38,551 bases of DNA, taken from contig JAEXZY010000076.1 in assembly GCA_023404955.1 (NCBI GenBank), positions 1 to 38,551 on the forward strand, in the 5' to 3' direction. Both the position numbers and the translations under genes were made by a program. Within the stretch, counting starts at the first letter, position 1; each line of letters starts with the position of its first letter. Of this stretch, positions 22,838 through 31,117 are shown in pieces. Source of the stretch: Actinomycetes bacterium (GTDB lineage Bacteria > Actinomycetota > Actinomycetes > Mycobacteriales > Mycobacteriaceae). The notes beneath the pieces were generated by a model that was not told the DNA's origin, searched no databases, and saw nothing but the letters and a program-made list of their open reading frames with translations.

Positions 22838-24853
22838 TCAGCGCTGCTTGACCGCGTCCACCAGCCAGGGCGTCAGCCACTGCACCGCTTCGGGCGTGGG
22901 GTGGACGCCGTCGGCGCGCACGACCATCCCGTTGACCTTCGTTTGGTAGTAGCCGTTGGGGCTGAGCTTGCTGTTCAGGTCCAGCACGGTGACGTTCCGA
23001 CGAGCCTCGGCGACGCTGCGCAGCAGGCTGTTCCACGCGTTGACGCGCTTGGGCTGATCCTCGGGGTAGAGGCTGCCGTCGGCTTTCTCCGCCCGACGGT
23101 TGTACGGCTCGGTCGTGATGACGACGCGGGCCCCTGTCGACCCCAGGATGTCGAGCGCCCGGGTGAGCTCGCCACGCAGGTAGGCGTCATAGCCCGGCTC
23201 GCCGATGTGGGTCCACCGGCCCTCGTTCATCCGGTCGACCACCTCCCACCGACCGACCATCAGCAGCACCACGTCGGGCTTCTCGTACCCGATGCGTTGC
23301 GCCCAGCGGGCCGGCCAGGAATCGCATTCGGGTTTCTGCGGCAGTTCCTGACCCACGTACTCGTAGGGTCCGCCGCGGGCGATGCCGCACCCGATGGTCG
23401 TGAAGTCGGCGAAGTCGACCCCCGGGGTGTCGGGCAGGTACCGCATGATCGTCCACGCGATCGAGTCGCCGAAGACCGCGACCCGCACGTCCCCGGGCGC
23501 GCGCGCACGCACCGGTTGGGTGACCGCGACCGGAACTTCGGGTGCGACGAGCGCCGCCGAGTCGATCAGCGGCCCCGGGCCCGGCTTGGGGAACGGCACG
23601 CCGGAGGGAAGCACGGTCATCGCCACCACGGCGGCGGTGGCGGCCGTCGCCGCGGACAGCCGCAGCATCGGCACGAACGTCGGGCGCCAGTCCCGGATCG
23701 GTTGCTCGATCAGCCACCACGACACCGCCGCGATCGCGACCGTCGCGGCACAGCGCAGCGCGAACAGCTTCCAGCCCTCGGACCCGGTTCGTTCGCCGTT
23801 GAGCAGCAGGAAGATCGGCCAGTGCCACAGGTAGACGCCGTAGGAGATGGCACCCAGACCCACGAGCGGCCCCATCGAGAGCATGCGCGCGGCGGGACTG
23901 GTCTGATCCAGTGCCACCGGGGCGATCACCAGCACGGCCGCCACCGCGACGACGATCAGCAGTCCGCCCCGGAACTCGGCCGCCGTCCCGATTGCCAGGT
24001 GCGCTGCGGTGGCCAGGATCAGCAACCCGACGACCGGGAGCAGCCAAGCCAGCCAGCGGGCCCACCGGGAGCGCAGCGTCACGAGACCGGCGGTCATCCC
24101 GCGCCAGTCCCGCACCACCAGCGCCGCTGCGGCAGCGCCGACGAGCAGAGCCTGCATGCGGGTGTCGGTGCCGAAGTACACCCGATGCAGTGCGTCGTCG
24201 GACGCCAACACCACCGATGCGGCCGCCGAACCGAGCACGCCGACCGTGGCCAGGACGAAGACCGCGGCGCGGACCATGGTGGCGGTGACCGGGACGCCGC
24301 GTCGGTAGGCAACGGTCCCGAGTGCCGCGACGACACCGGCGATCAGCAGTGGCCACAGCAGGTAGTACTGCTCTTCGACGCCGAGTGACCAGGTGTGTTG
24401 CAACGGCGACGGCGGCGCGCCCGTCGAGAAGTAGTCGGTGTGCTGGGCGACGAACATCCAGTTCGACATCCAGAACAGCGCGGCGACGGCCTCCTCGCGC
24501 AGGCCCGCGACCGACTCGGGCGCGAACAGATCGCGGGCAGCCACCACCGCCAGCACCATCACCACGAGCGCGGGCAGGAGCCGTCGTGCGCGCCGAACCC
24601 AGAAGCCCCGCAGGCCGATCCGCCCGGTCCGACTTGTCTCCTCGATCAGCAGCGAGGTGATGAGGAATCCACTCAGCACGAAGAACACGTCGACGCCGAG
24701 GAATCCCCCCGGCAACCCCGGCACGCCCCCGTGGTCGGCGAGCACCAGCCCGACCGCGATGGCCCGCACCCCGTCGAGCGCCGGAATCCCCTGGCCCGAA
24801 CCCACATAGCGGCGTGGGCCCACCCGGATCGGCGCCGCGCTCACGGCAGTCAA
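22838..24853 (-). CDS. OafA/YrhL-type membrane O-acyltransferase with C-terminal SGNH domain
   Basis: A 671-residue protein. Residues 20-400 form an acyltransferase-3 domain with about ten helices: PALDGVRAIAV, FLGVDVFFVLSGFLIT, the RR pair in RRARRLLPA, and QHTWSLGVEEQYYLLWP, all typical. After a linker, residues about 440-671 form an extracytoplasmic SGNH hydrolase-like domain: VFGDSIAWT with the nucleophile Ser, a GCG block, and DGVHPTPEA with the Asp-His pair. Such fusions O-acetylate cell-surface glycans or lipids. The start is TTG 24853, 10 nt after AGGAGG; the GTG three codons later is the alternative. The nearest gene upstream is the aldehyde dehydrogenase (72-bp gap). Substrate unknown. 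Confidence 0.88.
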   Translation of the reverse strand: MTAVSAAPIRVGPRRYVGSGQGIPALDGVRAIAVGLVLADHGGVPGLPGGFLGVDVFFVLSGFLITSLLIEETSRTGRIGLRGFWVRRARRLLPALVVMVLAVVAARDLFAPESVAGLREEAVAALFWMSNWMFVAQHTDYFSTGAPPSPLQHTWSLGVEEQYYLLWPLLIAGVVAALGTVAYRRGVPVTATMVRAAVFVLATVGVLGSAAASVVLASDDALHRVYFGTDTRMQALLVGAAAAALVVRDWRGMTAGLVTLRSRWARWLAWLLPVVGLLILATAAHLAIGTAAEFRGGLLIVVAVAAVLVIAPVALDQTSPAARMLSMGPLVGLGAISYGVYLWHWPIFLLLNGERTGSEGWKLFALRCAATVAIAAVSWWLIEQPIRDWRPTFVPMLRLSAATAATAAVVAMTVLPSGVPFPKPGPGPLIDSAALVAPEVPVAVTQPVRARAPGDVRVAVFGDSIAWTIMRYLPDTPGVDFADFTTIGCGIARGGPYEYVGQELPQKPECDSWPARWAQRIGYEKPDVVLLMVGRWEVVDRMNEGRWTHIGEPGYDAYLRGELTRALDILGSTGARVVITTEPYNRRAEKADGSLYPEDQPKRVNAWNSLLRSVAEARRNVTVLDLNSKLSPNGYYQTKVNGMVVRADGVHPTPEAVQWLTPWLVDAVKQR

Positions 24854-24925
24854 CTCGTGTGGCCCTCCTTGCCTTCGAACAAGGAAGCCTAGGGAGGTTC
24901 GGGCGCCGGATGCAGAAGGCGCGCG

Positions 24926-26374
24926 CTACTTCGTCAGGGCAATGTATTTCGTGTCGAGATACTCCTCGATGCCCTCGCTGCCGCCCTCGCGGCCGAAGCC
25001 GGATTCCTTGACCCCGCCGAACGGCGCGGCCGCATCGGAGATCACCCCGCGGTTGACGCCGACCATGCCGGACTCGATGCCCTCGGCCACCCGCAGCGCG
25101 CGATCCAGCGACTGGGTGTAGACGTAGGCGGCCAGCCCGTACTCGGTGTTGTTGGCCGCAGCCACCCCTTCGTCCTCGGTGTCGAACCCGGTGATCGGCG
25201 CGACGGGCCCGAACACCTCCTCCTTGAGGATGCGCGCATCGGCGGGGACATCGGTCAGCACCGTGGCGGGATAAAAGTTCCCGGGGCCGCCCGGCGCGAC
25301 ACCGCCGACGGCGACCGTCGCGCCGCGGGAGACCGCGTCGGACACGAGCTCGGTGACGGTGGCGACCTGCTTGGCGTTGATCAGCGGCCCCAGCGTCGAT
25401 TTCTCGTCGAGCCCCTTGCCGAGGGTGAACTCGCTCATCCGCTTGACCAGCTTCTCGGTGAACTCCTCGCGCACCGCGTTGGCCACGTGGAAGCGGTTGG
25501 CGGCCGTGCACGCCTCGCCGCCGTTGCGCATCTTGGCCAGCACCGCCCCGTCGACCGCGGCGTCGACGTCCGCGTCGTCGAACACGATGAACGGTGCGTT
25601 GCCGCCCAGTTCCATCGAGGTGCGCAGCAGCTTGTCCGCGGACTGCTTGACGAGTGCCTTGCCCACACCGGTGGAGCCGGTGAACGTCAATTTGCGCAAC
25701 CGGCCGTCGTTGATCAGCGCCTCGGTGACTCCGCCCGGATTGCTGGTGGGCAGGATGGACAGCACGCCCTTGGGCAGGCCGGCCTCGTCCATCAGCTTGG
25801 CCAGCAGCAGCATCGTCAGCGGCGTCTCCTGCGCAGGCTTGACGATCATCGTGCAGCCGGCAGCAAAGGCGGGCCCCATCTTTCGGGTGCCCATGGCCAG
25901 CGGGAAGTTCCACGGCGTGATCGCATAGCAGGGGCCGACGGCCTGCTTGGTGACCAGGATCCGGCCGGTGCCCGCCGGACTCGGGGTGAACCGGCCGTCG
26001 ATGCGGACCGCCTCTTCGGCGAACCAGCGAAAGAACTCGGCGCCGTAGGTCACCTCACCTTTGCTCTCGGCGACCACCTTGCCCATCTCCAGCGTCATCA
26101 ACGCCGCGATGTCGTCGGCGCGTTCGGTGATGGTCTCGAACACCGACCGCAGGATCTCCCCGCGCTTGCGCGGCGCCGTCGCGGCCCATTCCCCCTGGAC
26201 CGCGCACGCGGCGTCGAGCGCGGCACGCGCGTCGTCGGGGGTGGCGTCGGCCACCGACGTGATCACCGAATCGTCGCTGGGGTCGAGCACGTCGAACGTC
26301 GACGATCCCTCCCGCTCCTCACCACCGATCCACAGACCGGTGGGCACGGACTTCAGCAGGGCGGTGGTATCCAT
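24926..26374 (-). CDS. NAD(P)-dependent succinate-semialdehyde dehydrogenase-type aldehyde dehydrogenase
   Basis: A 482-residue ALDH. WNFPLAM and KPAQETPL belong to the cofactor fold, FTGSTGVGK binds the dinucleotide, Glu in MELGGNAPF is the general base, and the catalytic Cys lies in GGEACTAANR. EEVFGPVAPI and the C-terminal PFGGVKESGFGREGG are also canonical. The sequence type is GabD-like, oxidising succinate semialdehyde to succinate, but ALDH substrates are hard to assign. ATG 26374 is preceded by TATGAC (26381-26386) with 6 nt between, a leaderless promoter arrangement; GTG 26389 is less likely. It is divergent from pgi with only 49 bp between the starts. Confidence 0.88.
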   Translation of the reverse strand: MDTTALLKSVPTGLWIGGEEREGSSTFDVLDPSDDSVITSVADATPDDARAALDAACAVQGEWAATAPRKRGEILRSVFETITERADDIAALMTLEMGKVVAESKGEVTYGAEFFRWFAEEAVRIDGRFTPSPAGTGRILVTKQAVGPCYAITPWNFPLAMGTRKMGPAFAAGCTMIVKPAQETPLTMLLLAKLMDEAGLPKGVLSILPTSNPGGVTEALINDGRLRKLTFTGSTGVGKALVKQSADKLLRTSMELGGNAPFIVFDDADVDAAVDGAVLAKMRNGGEACTAANRFHVANAVREEFTEKLVKRMSEFTLGKGLDEKSTLGPLINAKQVATVTELVSDAVSRGATVAVGGVAPGGPGNFYPATVLTDVPADARILKEEVFGPVAPITGFDTEDEGVAAANNTEYGLAAYVYTQSLDRALRVAEGIESGMVGVNRGVISDAAAPFGGVKESGFGREGGSEGIEEYLDTKYIALTK

Positions 26375-26410
26375 ACCCACGTCATACACCCTCGGTCAAG
26401 TGGCACGCAC

Positions 26411-26416
26411 TAGGGT
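26411..26416 (+). promoter_or_regulatory. -10 box of a leaderless pgi transcript
   Basis: TAGGGT fits TANNNT and ends 7 nt before the pgi ATG, where no Shine-Dalgarno is present. On the other strand TATGAC (26381-26386) plays the same part for the aldehyde dehydrogenase, so the divergent promoters are packed into 49 bp. Confidence 0.5.
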
Positions 26417-26423
26417 TCATTCC

Positions 26424-28076
26424 ATGGGCTCCTCCGACATCACGGCCACCCCGGCGTGGCAGGCACTGTCCCGGCATCACGAGCAGATCAGCGGCACCGA
26501 TCTACGTCAGCTCTTCGCCGAGGATCCGAGCCGGGGAACGGAGCTGACACTGACCGTCGGCGATCTGTACATCGACTACAGCAAGCACCGCGTGACCCGC
26601 GAAACGCTGAGCCTGCTCCTCGATCTGGCGCGGGAGGCGGGGCTGCCGGAGCGGCGCGACGCCATGTTCTCCGGTGAGCACATCAACACCTCGGAAGACC
26701 GCGCCGTGCTGCACACCGCGCTCCGGTTGCCCCGAGATGTTGAGTTGACCGTCGACGGCCAAGATGTCGTGGCCGACGTGCACGAGGTGCTGGACCGGAT
26801 GGGTGAGTTCACCGACCGGCTGCGCAGCGGCGAGTGGCGCGGCGCGACGGGTGAGCGCATCACGACGGTGGTCAACATCGGTATCGGCGGCTCCGACCTG
26901 GGGCCGGTGATGGTGTACCAGGCGCTGCGGCACTACGCAGACGCCGGCATCTCGGCGCGCTTCGTGTCGAACGTCGATCCCGCCGACCTCGTCGCCAAGC
27001 TCGACGGACTCGACCCGGCCGCAACGCTTTTCATCGTCGCGTCGAAGACGTTCTCGACGCTGGAGACGTTGACCAACGCGACGGCCGCACGACGCTGGCT
27101 GACCGAGGCGCTGGGCGATGACGCGGTGAGCAAGCACTTCGTCGCGGTGTCGACGAATGCGAAGCTGGTCGACGAGTTCGGCATCGACACCGCCAACATG
27201 TTCGGCTTCTGGGACTGGGTAGGTGGCCGGTATTCGGTCGACAGCGCGATCGGCTTGAGCGTGATGGCCGCGATCGGCAAGGAGCGGTTCGCCGAGTTCC
27301 TGGCCGGCTTCCACCTCGTCGACGAGCATTTCCGCACCGCCCCGCTGGAGGCCAACGCGCCGGCGCTGCTGGGGTTGATAGGGCTCTGGTACAACAACTT
27401 CTTCGGCGCGGAAACCCGTGCGGTGCTGCCGTATTCGAACGATCTGTCCCGGTTCGCCGCCTATCTGCAGCAGCTGACGATGGAATCGAACGGTAAGTCG
27501 GTGCGCGCCGACGGCACCCCGGTGACGACGAGCACGGGCGAGATCTTCTGGGGCGAGCCAGGCACCAACGGCCAGCACGCCTTCTACCAGCTGATCCACC
27601 AGGGCACCCGGCTGATTCCCGCGGACTTCATCGGGTTCAGCGAACCCACCGACGACCTGCCCACCGCCGACGGCACCGGCAGCATGCACGACCTGCTGAT
27701 GAGCAATTTCTTCGCCCAGACGCAGGTGCTGGCGTTCGGCAAGACGGCCGAGGAGATCGCCGGTGAGGGCACGGCGTCGAATGTGGTGCCGCACAAGGTG
27801 ATGCCGGGCAACCGGCCGAGCACGTCGATTCTCGGCACGAAGCTGACCCCGTCGGTGGTCGGCCAGCTGATCGCGCTCTACGAACACCAGGTGTTCACCG
27901 AGGGCGTGGTGTGGGGCATCGACTCGTTCGACCAGTGGGGTGTGGAGCTGGGCAAAACCCAGGCCAAAGCCCTACTGCCGGTGCTGACCGATGACGATTC
28001 GCCTGCGGCGCAATCGGATTCGTCGACGGATGCCCTGGTGCGGCACTACCGAGCGGAGCGAGGTCGATCGGCCTGA
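26424..28076 (+). CDS. pgi: Glucose-6-phosphate isomerase
   Basis: Interconverts glucose-6-phosphate and fructose-6-phosphate (glycolysis/gluconeogenesis, cytosol). 550 residues, matching mycobacterial Pgi (Rv0946c). Landmarks: NIGIGGSDLGP, VASKTFSTLETLTN, MFGFWDWVGGRYS, the active-site Glu region GEPGTNGQHAFYQLIHQGT, and VPHKVMPGNRPS, with LYEHQVF and IDSFDQWGVELGK near the end. ATG 26424 was chosen because it follows a TANNNT box by 7 nt and begins the conserved SSDITATPAW segment; the frame is open upstream through the divergent gene but that has no start support. The final codons (ERGRSA) lie inside a 29-bp tandem repeat that also contains the stop. Confidence 0.97.
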   Translation: MGSSDITATPAWQALSRHHEQISGTDLRQLFAEDPSRGTELTLTVGDLYIDYSKHRVTRETLSLLLDLAREAGLPERRDAMFSGEHINTSEDRAVLHTALRLPRDVELTVDGQDVVADVHEVLDRMGEFTDRLRSGEWRGATGERITTVVNIGIGGSDLGPVMVYQALRHYADAGISARFVSNVDPADLVAKLDGLDPAATLFIVASKTFSTLETLTNATAARRWLTEALGDDAVSKHFVAVSTNAKLVDEFGIDTANMFGFWDWVGGRYSVDSAIGLSVMAAIGKERFAEFLAGFHLVDEHFRTAPLEANAPALLGLIGLWYNNFFGAETRAVLPYSNDLSRFAAYLQQLTMESNGKSVRADGTPVTTSTGEIFWGEPGTNGQHAFYQLIHQGTRLIPADFIGFSEPTDDLPTADGTGSMHDLLMSNFFAQTQVLAFGKTAEEIAGEGTASNVVPHKVMPGNRPSTSILGTKLTPSVVGQLIALYEHQVFTEGVVWGIDSFDQWGVELGKTQAKALLPVLTDDDSPAAQSDSSTDALVRHYRAERGRSA

Positions 28077-28106
28077 GCCGGGCGGAGCGAGGTCGATCGG
28101 CGTGAG
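28053..28106. repeat. 29-bp tandem repeat at the 3' end of pgi
   Basis: The 20-mer GCGGAGCGAGGTCGATCGGC occurs at 28053-28072 and again at 28082-28101, and the similarity extends to TGAG after each copy. The first copy supplies the last pgi codons and stop; the second lies between the pgi and GH16 stops. Confidence 0.8.
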
Positions 28107-28109
28107 TTC

Positions 28110-28925
28110 TCACCAGACGCGGACGTAGTCGATCAGCATCTCGGCCGGGTAGCTGCCACCGCTGGGGTCGCCGCCGCCGGAGCCCGCGACGGCCAGGTCG
28201 AGGATCGGGAAGAGCTGGTAGCCCGGCTCGTTGAACTGCCAATCCGGCAGCGCGTGCGCCGGTACGTCGAAATATGGCGCGGCGCCGTCGGTGTAGTCCC
28301 GCCAGAACCGCATGCCCGCGTCATCCCACTGCACCCGCCAGGTGTGCCAGGCGCTGTCCACGCTGATGGTCTGGCTGACGTGTTCGCCGCCGTTGAGCTT
28401 GGCGTGCACGGCGGTGCCCGGCGCCCAGTGGCCGTTGCCGTACCACTCCATGATGTCGACCTCGCCACCGTTGACCGGGTTGTTGTTGGCGAAATACCAG
28501 GCGGGCCAGCAACCGGGGGTCAGGCAGTTGAGCTTGATGCGGGCTTCCCAGTTGTGGCCGATGCCGCCGCGGAAGGTGCCGAAGATCTTGCCGCTGTAAT
28601 ACGTGTCACCGTCCTTGGCCGCGTGGAACACCAGGTTGGACTTGCCGTCGAGGTAGACGTTGCGACGGTCGTCCCGGTATTGGCCGACGTTGCCGGGCAG
28701 CTCCCAGTACGTCGGGTCCTCCATGGATTCACGCGCCGTGGCGATCTCCCACTTCGACCGGTCCGGCGCCGAGCCGGCGGGGCCGTCGAAGTGGTCCTCG
28801 AACAGGTACTTTCCCGCGACCGGCGGGGGCGGCGGTGCGGCTTGGCCGGTCGGTGTGGGAAGGGCCGCGCCTAGCAGGCCGATCCCGGACATCACCATCA
28901 GGCTCCGACGGTCGAGATTGCGCAT
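28110..28925 (-). CDS. Exported glycoside hydrolase family 16 (beta-glucanase-like)
   Basis: A 271-residue protein. The N-terminus MRNLDRRSLMVMSGIGLLGAA has a twin-arginine motif and hydrophobic core, so Tat export is likely, with cleavage near GQAA. A Pro run (31-35) precedes the GH16 jelly roll. The catalytic signature EVDIME places the nucleophile at Glu155, Asp157, and acid/base Glu160; Trp140, Trp143 and Trp161 line the cleft. GH16 enzymes cut beta-1,3(4)-glucans or galactans. It is convergent with pgi (33-bp gap) and lies 30 bp downstream of the SDR gene. The Cys pair at 134 and 139 could form a disulfide. Substrate not determinable from sequence. Confidence 0.9.
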   Translation of the reverse strand: MRNLDRRSLMVMSGIGLLGAALPTPTGQAAPPPPPVAGKYLFEDHFDGPAGSAPDRSKWEIATARESMEDPTYWELPGNVGQYRDDRRNVYLDGKSNLVFHAAKDGDTYYSGKIFGTFRGGIGHNWEARIKLNCLTPGCWPAWYFANNNPVNGGEVDIMEWYGNGHWAPGTAVHAKLNGGEHVSQTISVDSAWHTWRVQWDDAGMRFWRDYTDGAAPYFDVPAHALPDWQFNEPGYQLFPILDLAVAGSGGGDPSGGSYPAEMLIDYVRVW

Positions 28926-28955
28926 CCGTCGATGAAAGCACGTGTTCCTGTGGGG

Positions 28956-29705
28956 TCAGGCGAAGCGCTTGGTGTATTTCGGCGGCAACAGCTTCATCAC
29001 CTCGACCAGCGGCCACCACGGCCAGCCCGGCACGACGGCGCGACCCTTCTCCTTCTCGATGGCGTCCACCATTGCCCGGACGCCGGTTTCGTTGTCGACC
29101 ATCAGCATCGTGGTGTTGGACTTGGCGGTCATCTCGGATTCGATGTAGCCGGGCTCCAGCACGGTGATCTTGATCGGACCCGAGGGGTATTCCGCGCGCA
29201 GCGATTCCCCGAGAGACGTGACGCCGGCCTTGCTCGCCGCGTAGGCGGCCTTGTGGCCCGGCACCCCGACGTTGCCCAGAACAGAGGAGACGAGGACGAG
29301 GTGACCTTTGCCGGCCGCCTTGAACATCTCCAGCGCGGTTTCGATCTGCACCAGTGCAGCAACGAGATTCGTCTCGAGAGTGGCCTTGTTGGCCCACAGC
29401 TTGCCGCCTCCGAGCGGATAGCCTTTGCCGATGCCGGCGTTGACGATCACGCAGTCGATGCCGCCGAGTTCGTCGGAGAGTTCGGCGAAGACCTTGGGCA
29501 CCTGATCGTGGTCGTTGACGTCCAGCGCTGCGACGGCGACCGTGACGCCGGGATAGCGGGTGGTGATCTCGGCCCTGAGCTCGTCGAGGTTGTCGACGCG
29601 CCGGGCGCACAGCGCGAGGTCACGGCCCTTGGCGGCGAACTGGCGGGCCATTCCGGCGCCCAGCCCGGAGCTGGCACCGGTGATCAGGATCTTCTGCCGA
29701 GTCAT
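28956..29705 (-). CDS. Short-chain dehydrogenase/reductase (Rv0945 type)
   Basis: A 249-residue classical SDR. TGASSGLGAGMA binds the cofactor, an Arg-Arg after the second strand (CARRVDNL) suggests NADP(H), NAG in VNAGIGKG is the structural motif, and the catalytic Ser (VLVSSVLG), Tyr and Lys (YAASKAG) are all present. The C-terminus is basic with a Trp/Pro-rich segment (PGWPWWPLVEVMKLLPP), which may bind lipid or membrane. Synteny with Fpg/Nei and pgi matches Rv0945. It is on the same strand as the Fpg/Nei and holin-like genes upstream, with a 47-bp gap. Substrate unknown. Confidence 0.9.
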   Translation of the reverse strand: MTRQKILITGASSGLGAGMARQFAAKGRDLALCARRVDNLDELRAEITTRYPGVTVAVAALDVNDHDQVPKVFAELSDELGGIDCVIVNAGIGKGYPLGGGKLWANKATLETNLVAALVQIETALEMFKAAGKGHLVLVSSVLGNVGVPGHKAAYAASKAGVTSLGESLRAEYPSGPIKITVLEPGYIESEMTAKSNTTMLMVDNETGVRAMVDAIEKEKGRAVVPGWPWWPLVEVMKLLPPKYTKRFA

Positions 29706-29752
29706 GGCGGCAGGATAACCGAGTTAGACAACTCGCCGGAAATCACGGGTCG

Positions 29753-30610
29753 CTATTTCAACAGGCGTGACATGCGCCGGTCGGCGAGCACCTTGCCACC
29801 GGTCTGGCAGGTGGGGCAGTACTGAAACGATTTGTCGGCGAACGACACCTCTCGCACGGTGTCACCACAGATCGGGCACGGCATGCCGGTTCGGGCGTGC
29901 ACGCGCAACCCGGATCGCTTCTCCCCCTTCAGCGTGGCGGCCTGCTGACCGACGGAGCGTGTCACGGCGTCGGTGAGCACCGAGATCATCGCGTCGTGCA
30001 GCGCGGCCAGTTGCGCTTCGCTCAGCTTGTTGGCCGTCGCGAACGGCGACAACTTGGCCACGTGGAGGATCTCGTCGCTGTAGGCATTGCCGATTCCGGC
30101 GATCACCTTCTGATCGGTGATCACGGTCTTGATGCGCCCGGAGTTGCCCCGCAGCGCGTCGGCCAATCCGTCGACGGTGAGCGCCAGCGCATCGGGCCCG
30201 AGCGACGCGATCTGCGGAACGGTCATCGGGTCGGTGGTCAGCCACACCGCCAACCGCTTCTGCGTGCCGGCCTCGGTGAGGTCGAAGCCGAGACCTTCCT
30301 CGCCGAGATGCACCCGCAGCGCAATCGGCCCCTTGCCCGGCTTCAACGGCGCGGCACCCAGCTTGTCCGACCAGCGCAACCACCCGGCGCGCGACAGGTG
30401 CGTGATCAGATGCAGGTCACCTGCCTGCAGCCCGAGGTACTTACCCCAGCGGTTCGCGCCGGTCACTTCCTGACCGTGCAGCGCGGACAACGGCGGGTCG
30501 AACGTCTTGAGCACCGACAGCGCGGCGACGTCGACACGGCGCACGATTTCCCCGACCGCGTGCCGGCGCAGATGGTCGGCGAGCGCTTCGATCTCCGGCA
30601 GTTCGGGCAT
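29753..30610 (-). CDS. Fpg/Nei family DNA glycosylase, full length
   Basis: A 285-residue base-excision repair glycosylase/AP lyase. Catalytic Pro2 and Glu3 (MPELPE), Lys57 in RWGKYL, the helix-two-turn-helix region with VIAGIGNAYSDEIL, and a C-terminal zinc finger with Cys245, Cys248, Cys265 and Cys268 are all present, so the enzyme should be active. I recall the M. tuberculosis counterpart Rv0944 as a much shorter protein; here both domains are intact. It starts 4 bp after the stop of the holin-like gene, so they share a transcript. Substrate preference (oxidised purine versus pyrimidine) is not clear from the motifs. MutM is normally encoded elsewhere. Confidence 0.93.
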   Translation of the reverse strand: MPELPEIEALADHLRRHAVGEIVRRVDVAALSVLKTFDPPLSALHGQEVTGANRWGKYLGLQAGDLHLITHLSRAGWLRWSDKLGAAPLKPGKGPIALRVHLGEEGLGFDLTEAGTQKRLAVWLTTDPMTVPQIASLGPDALALTVDGLADALRGNSGRIKTVITDQKVIAGIGNAYSDEILHVAKLSPFATANKLSEAQLAALHDAMISVLTDAVTRSVGQQAATLKGEKRSGLRVHARTGMPCPICGDTVREVSFADKSFQYCPTCQTGGKVLADRRMSRLLK

Positions 30611-30614
30611 GAGT

Positions 30615-31010
30615 TCAGTCTGCCCTGACGATCAGCGACAGGGCCCAACTCACGATCGACAGCACGATCGCCGCCCAGATCGCGGTCCACCAGAAATCGT
30701 CGATGAACAGACCCCAGTGGGTGGTGCGTTCGGTGATCGATGAGGTGATCCAGAGCATCAGCGCATTGATCACGATGTGGATCAGGCCGAGCGTGACGAT
30801 GTAGAGCGGGATCGAGATGATCTGCACGATCGGCTTGATGATGGCGTTGACCAGCCCGAAGATCACGGCCACCACGAAGATGATGCCGATCCGCGCGGCC
30901 GTCGAATCGCCGCCGACGAATGCGATGCCGGGGACGACGAGGGTCACCACCCACAGCGCGACCCCGGTGAGCGCAGCGCGCAGCAGAAACGACGTCACGG
31001 TTGCCATCAT
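30615..31010 (-). CDS. Four-helix membrane protein of the phage holin-4 family (YvlD-like)
   Basis: A 131-residue protein with four helices at about 5-27, 40-60, 63-90 and 103-126. The NAIIKPIVQIISIPLYIVTLGL segment is diagnostic of the PF04020 family. Despite the name, chromosomal members are conserved membrane proteins of unknown role, not lysis proteins, and nothing phage-like is nearby. Two ATG codons are adjacent (31010 and 31007); AGGGA lies directly upstream and better fits the second. It is divergent from the KstR-type operator and LLM gene, and close-coupled to the Fpg/Nei gene (4-bp gap). Confidence 0.85.
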   Translation of the reverse strand: MMATVTSFLLRAALTGVALWVVTLVVPGIAFVGGDSTAARIGIIFVVAVIFGLVNAIIKPIVQIISIPLYIVTLGLIHIVINALMLWITSSITERTTHWGLFIDDFWWTAIWAAIVLSIVSWALSLIVRAD

Positions 31011-31073
31011 TCCCTGCCGGCGAGCCCGTCGTCGACGTCTTGGACCGGTAAGACCGTCTCGGCCCGCGGAATC

Positions 31074-31087
31074 TAGAACACGTTCTA
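31074..31087. promoter_or_regulatory. KstR-type operator upstream of the Rv0940c-like LLM gene
   Basis: TAGAACACGTTCTA, extended to CTAGAACACGTTCTAG at 31073-31088, fits the KstR consensus TnnAACnnGTTnnA with near-perfect symmetry. It lies 30 bp before the GTG at 31118 and between two divergent genes. I recall Rv0940c as a KstR regulon member in M. tuberculosis. Confidence 0.8.
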
Positions 31088-31117
31088 GTATTCGGTCAGC
31101 GACGACCAGGAGGCGAT

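Noticed and set aside
23187..25913. A 908-codon minus-strand open frame across the acyltransferase and aldehyde dehydrogenase genes
   Set aside because: It is a shifted frame of two clearly recognisable genes on the same strand and encodes no plausible protein.
30615..31010. Phage remnant based on the holin-like protein
   Set aside because: PF04020 proteins are ordinary chromosomal membrane proteins in actinobacteria, and there is no integrase, structural gene or att repeat nearby.
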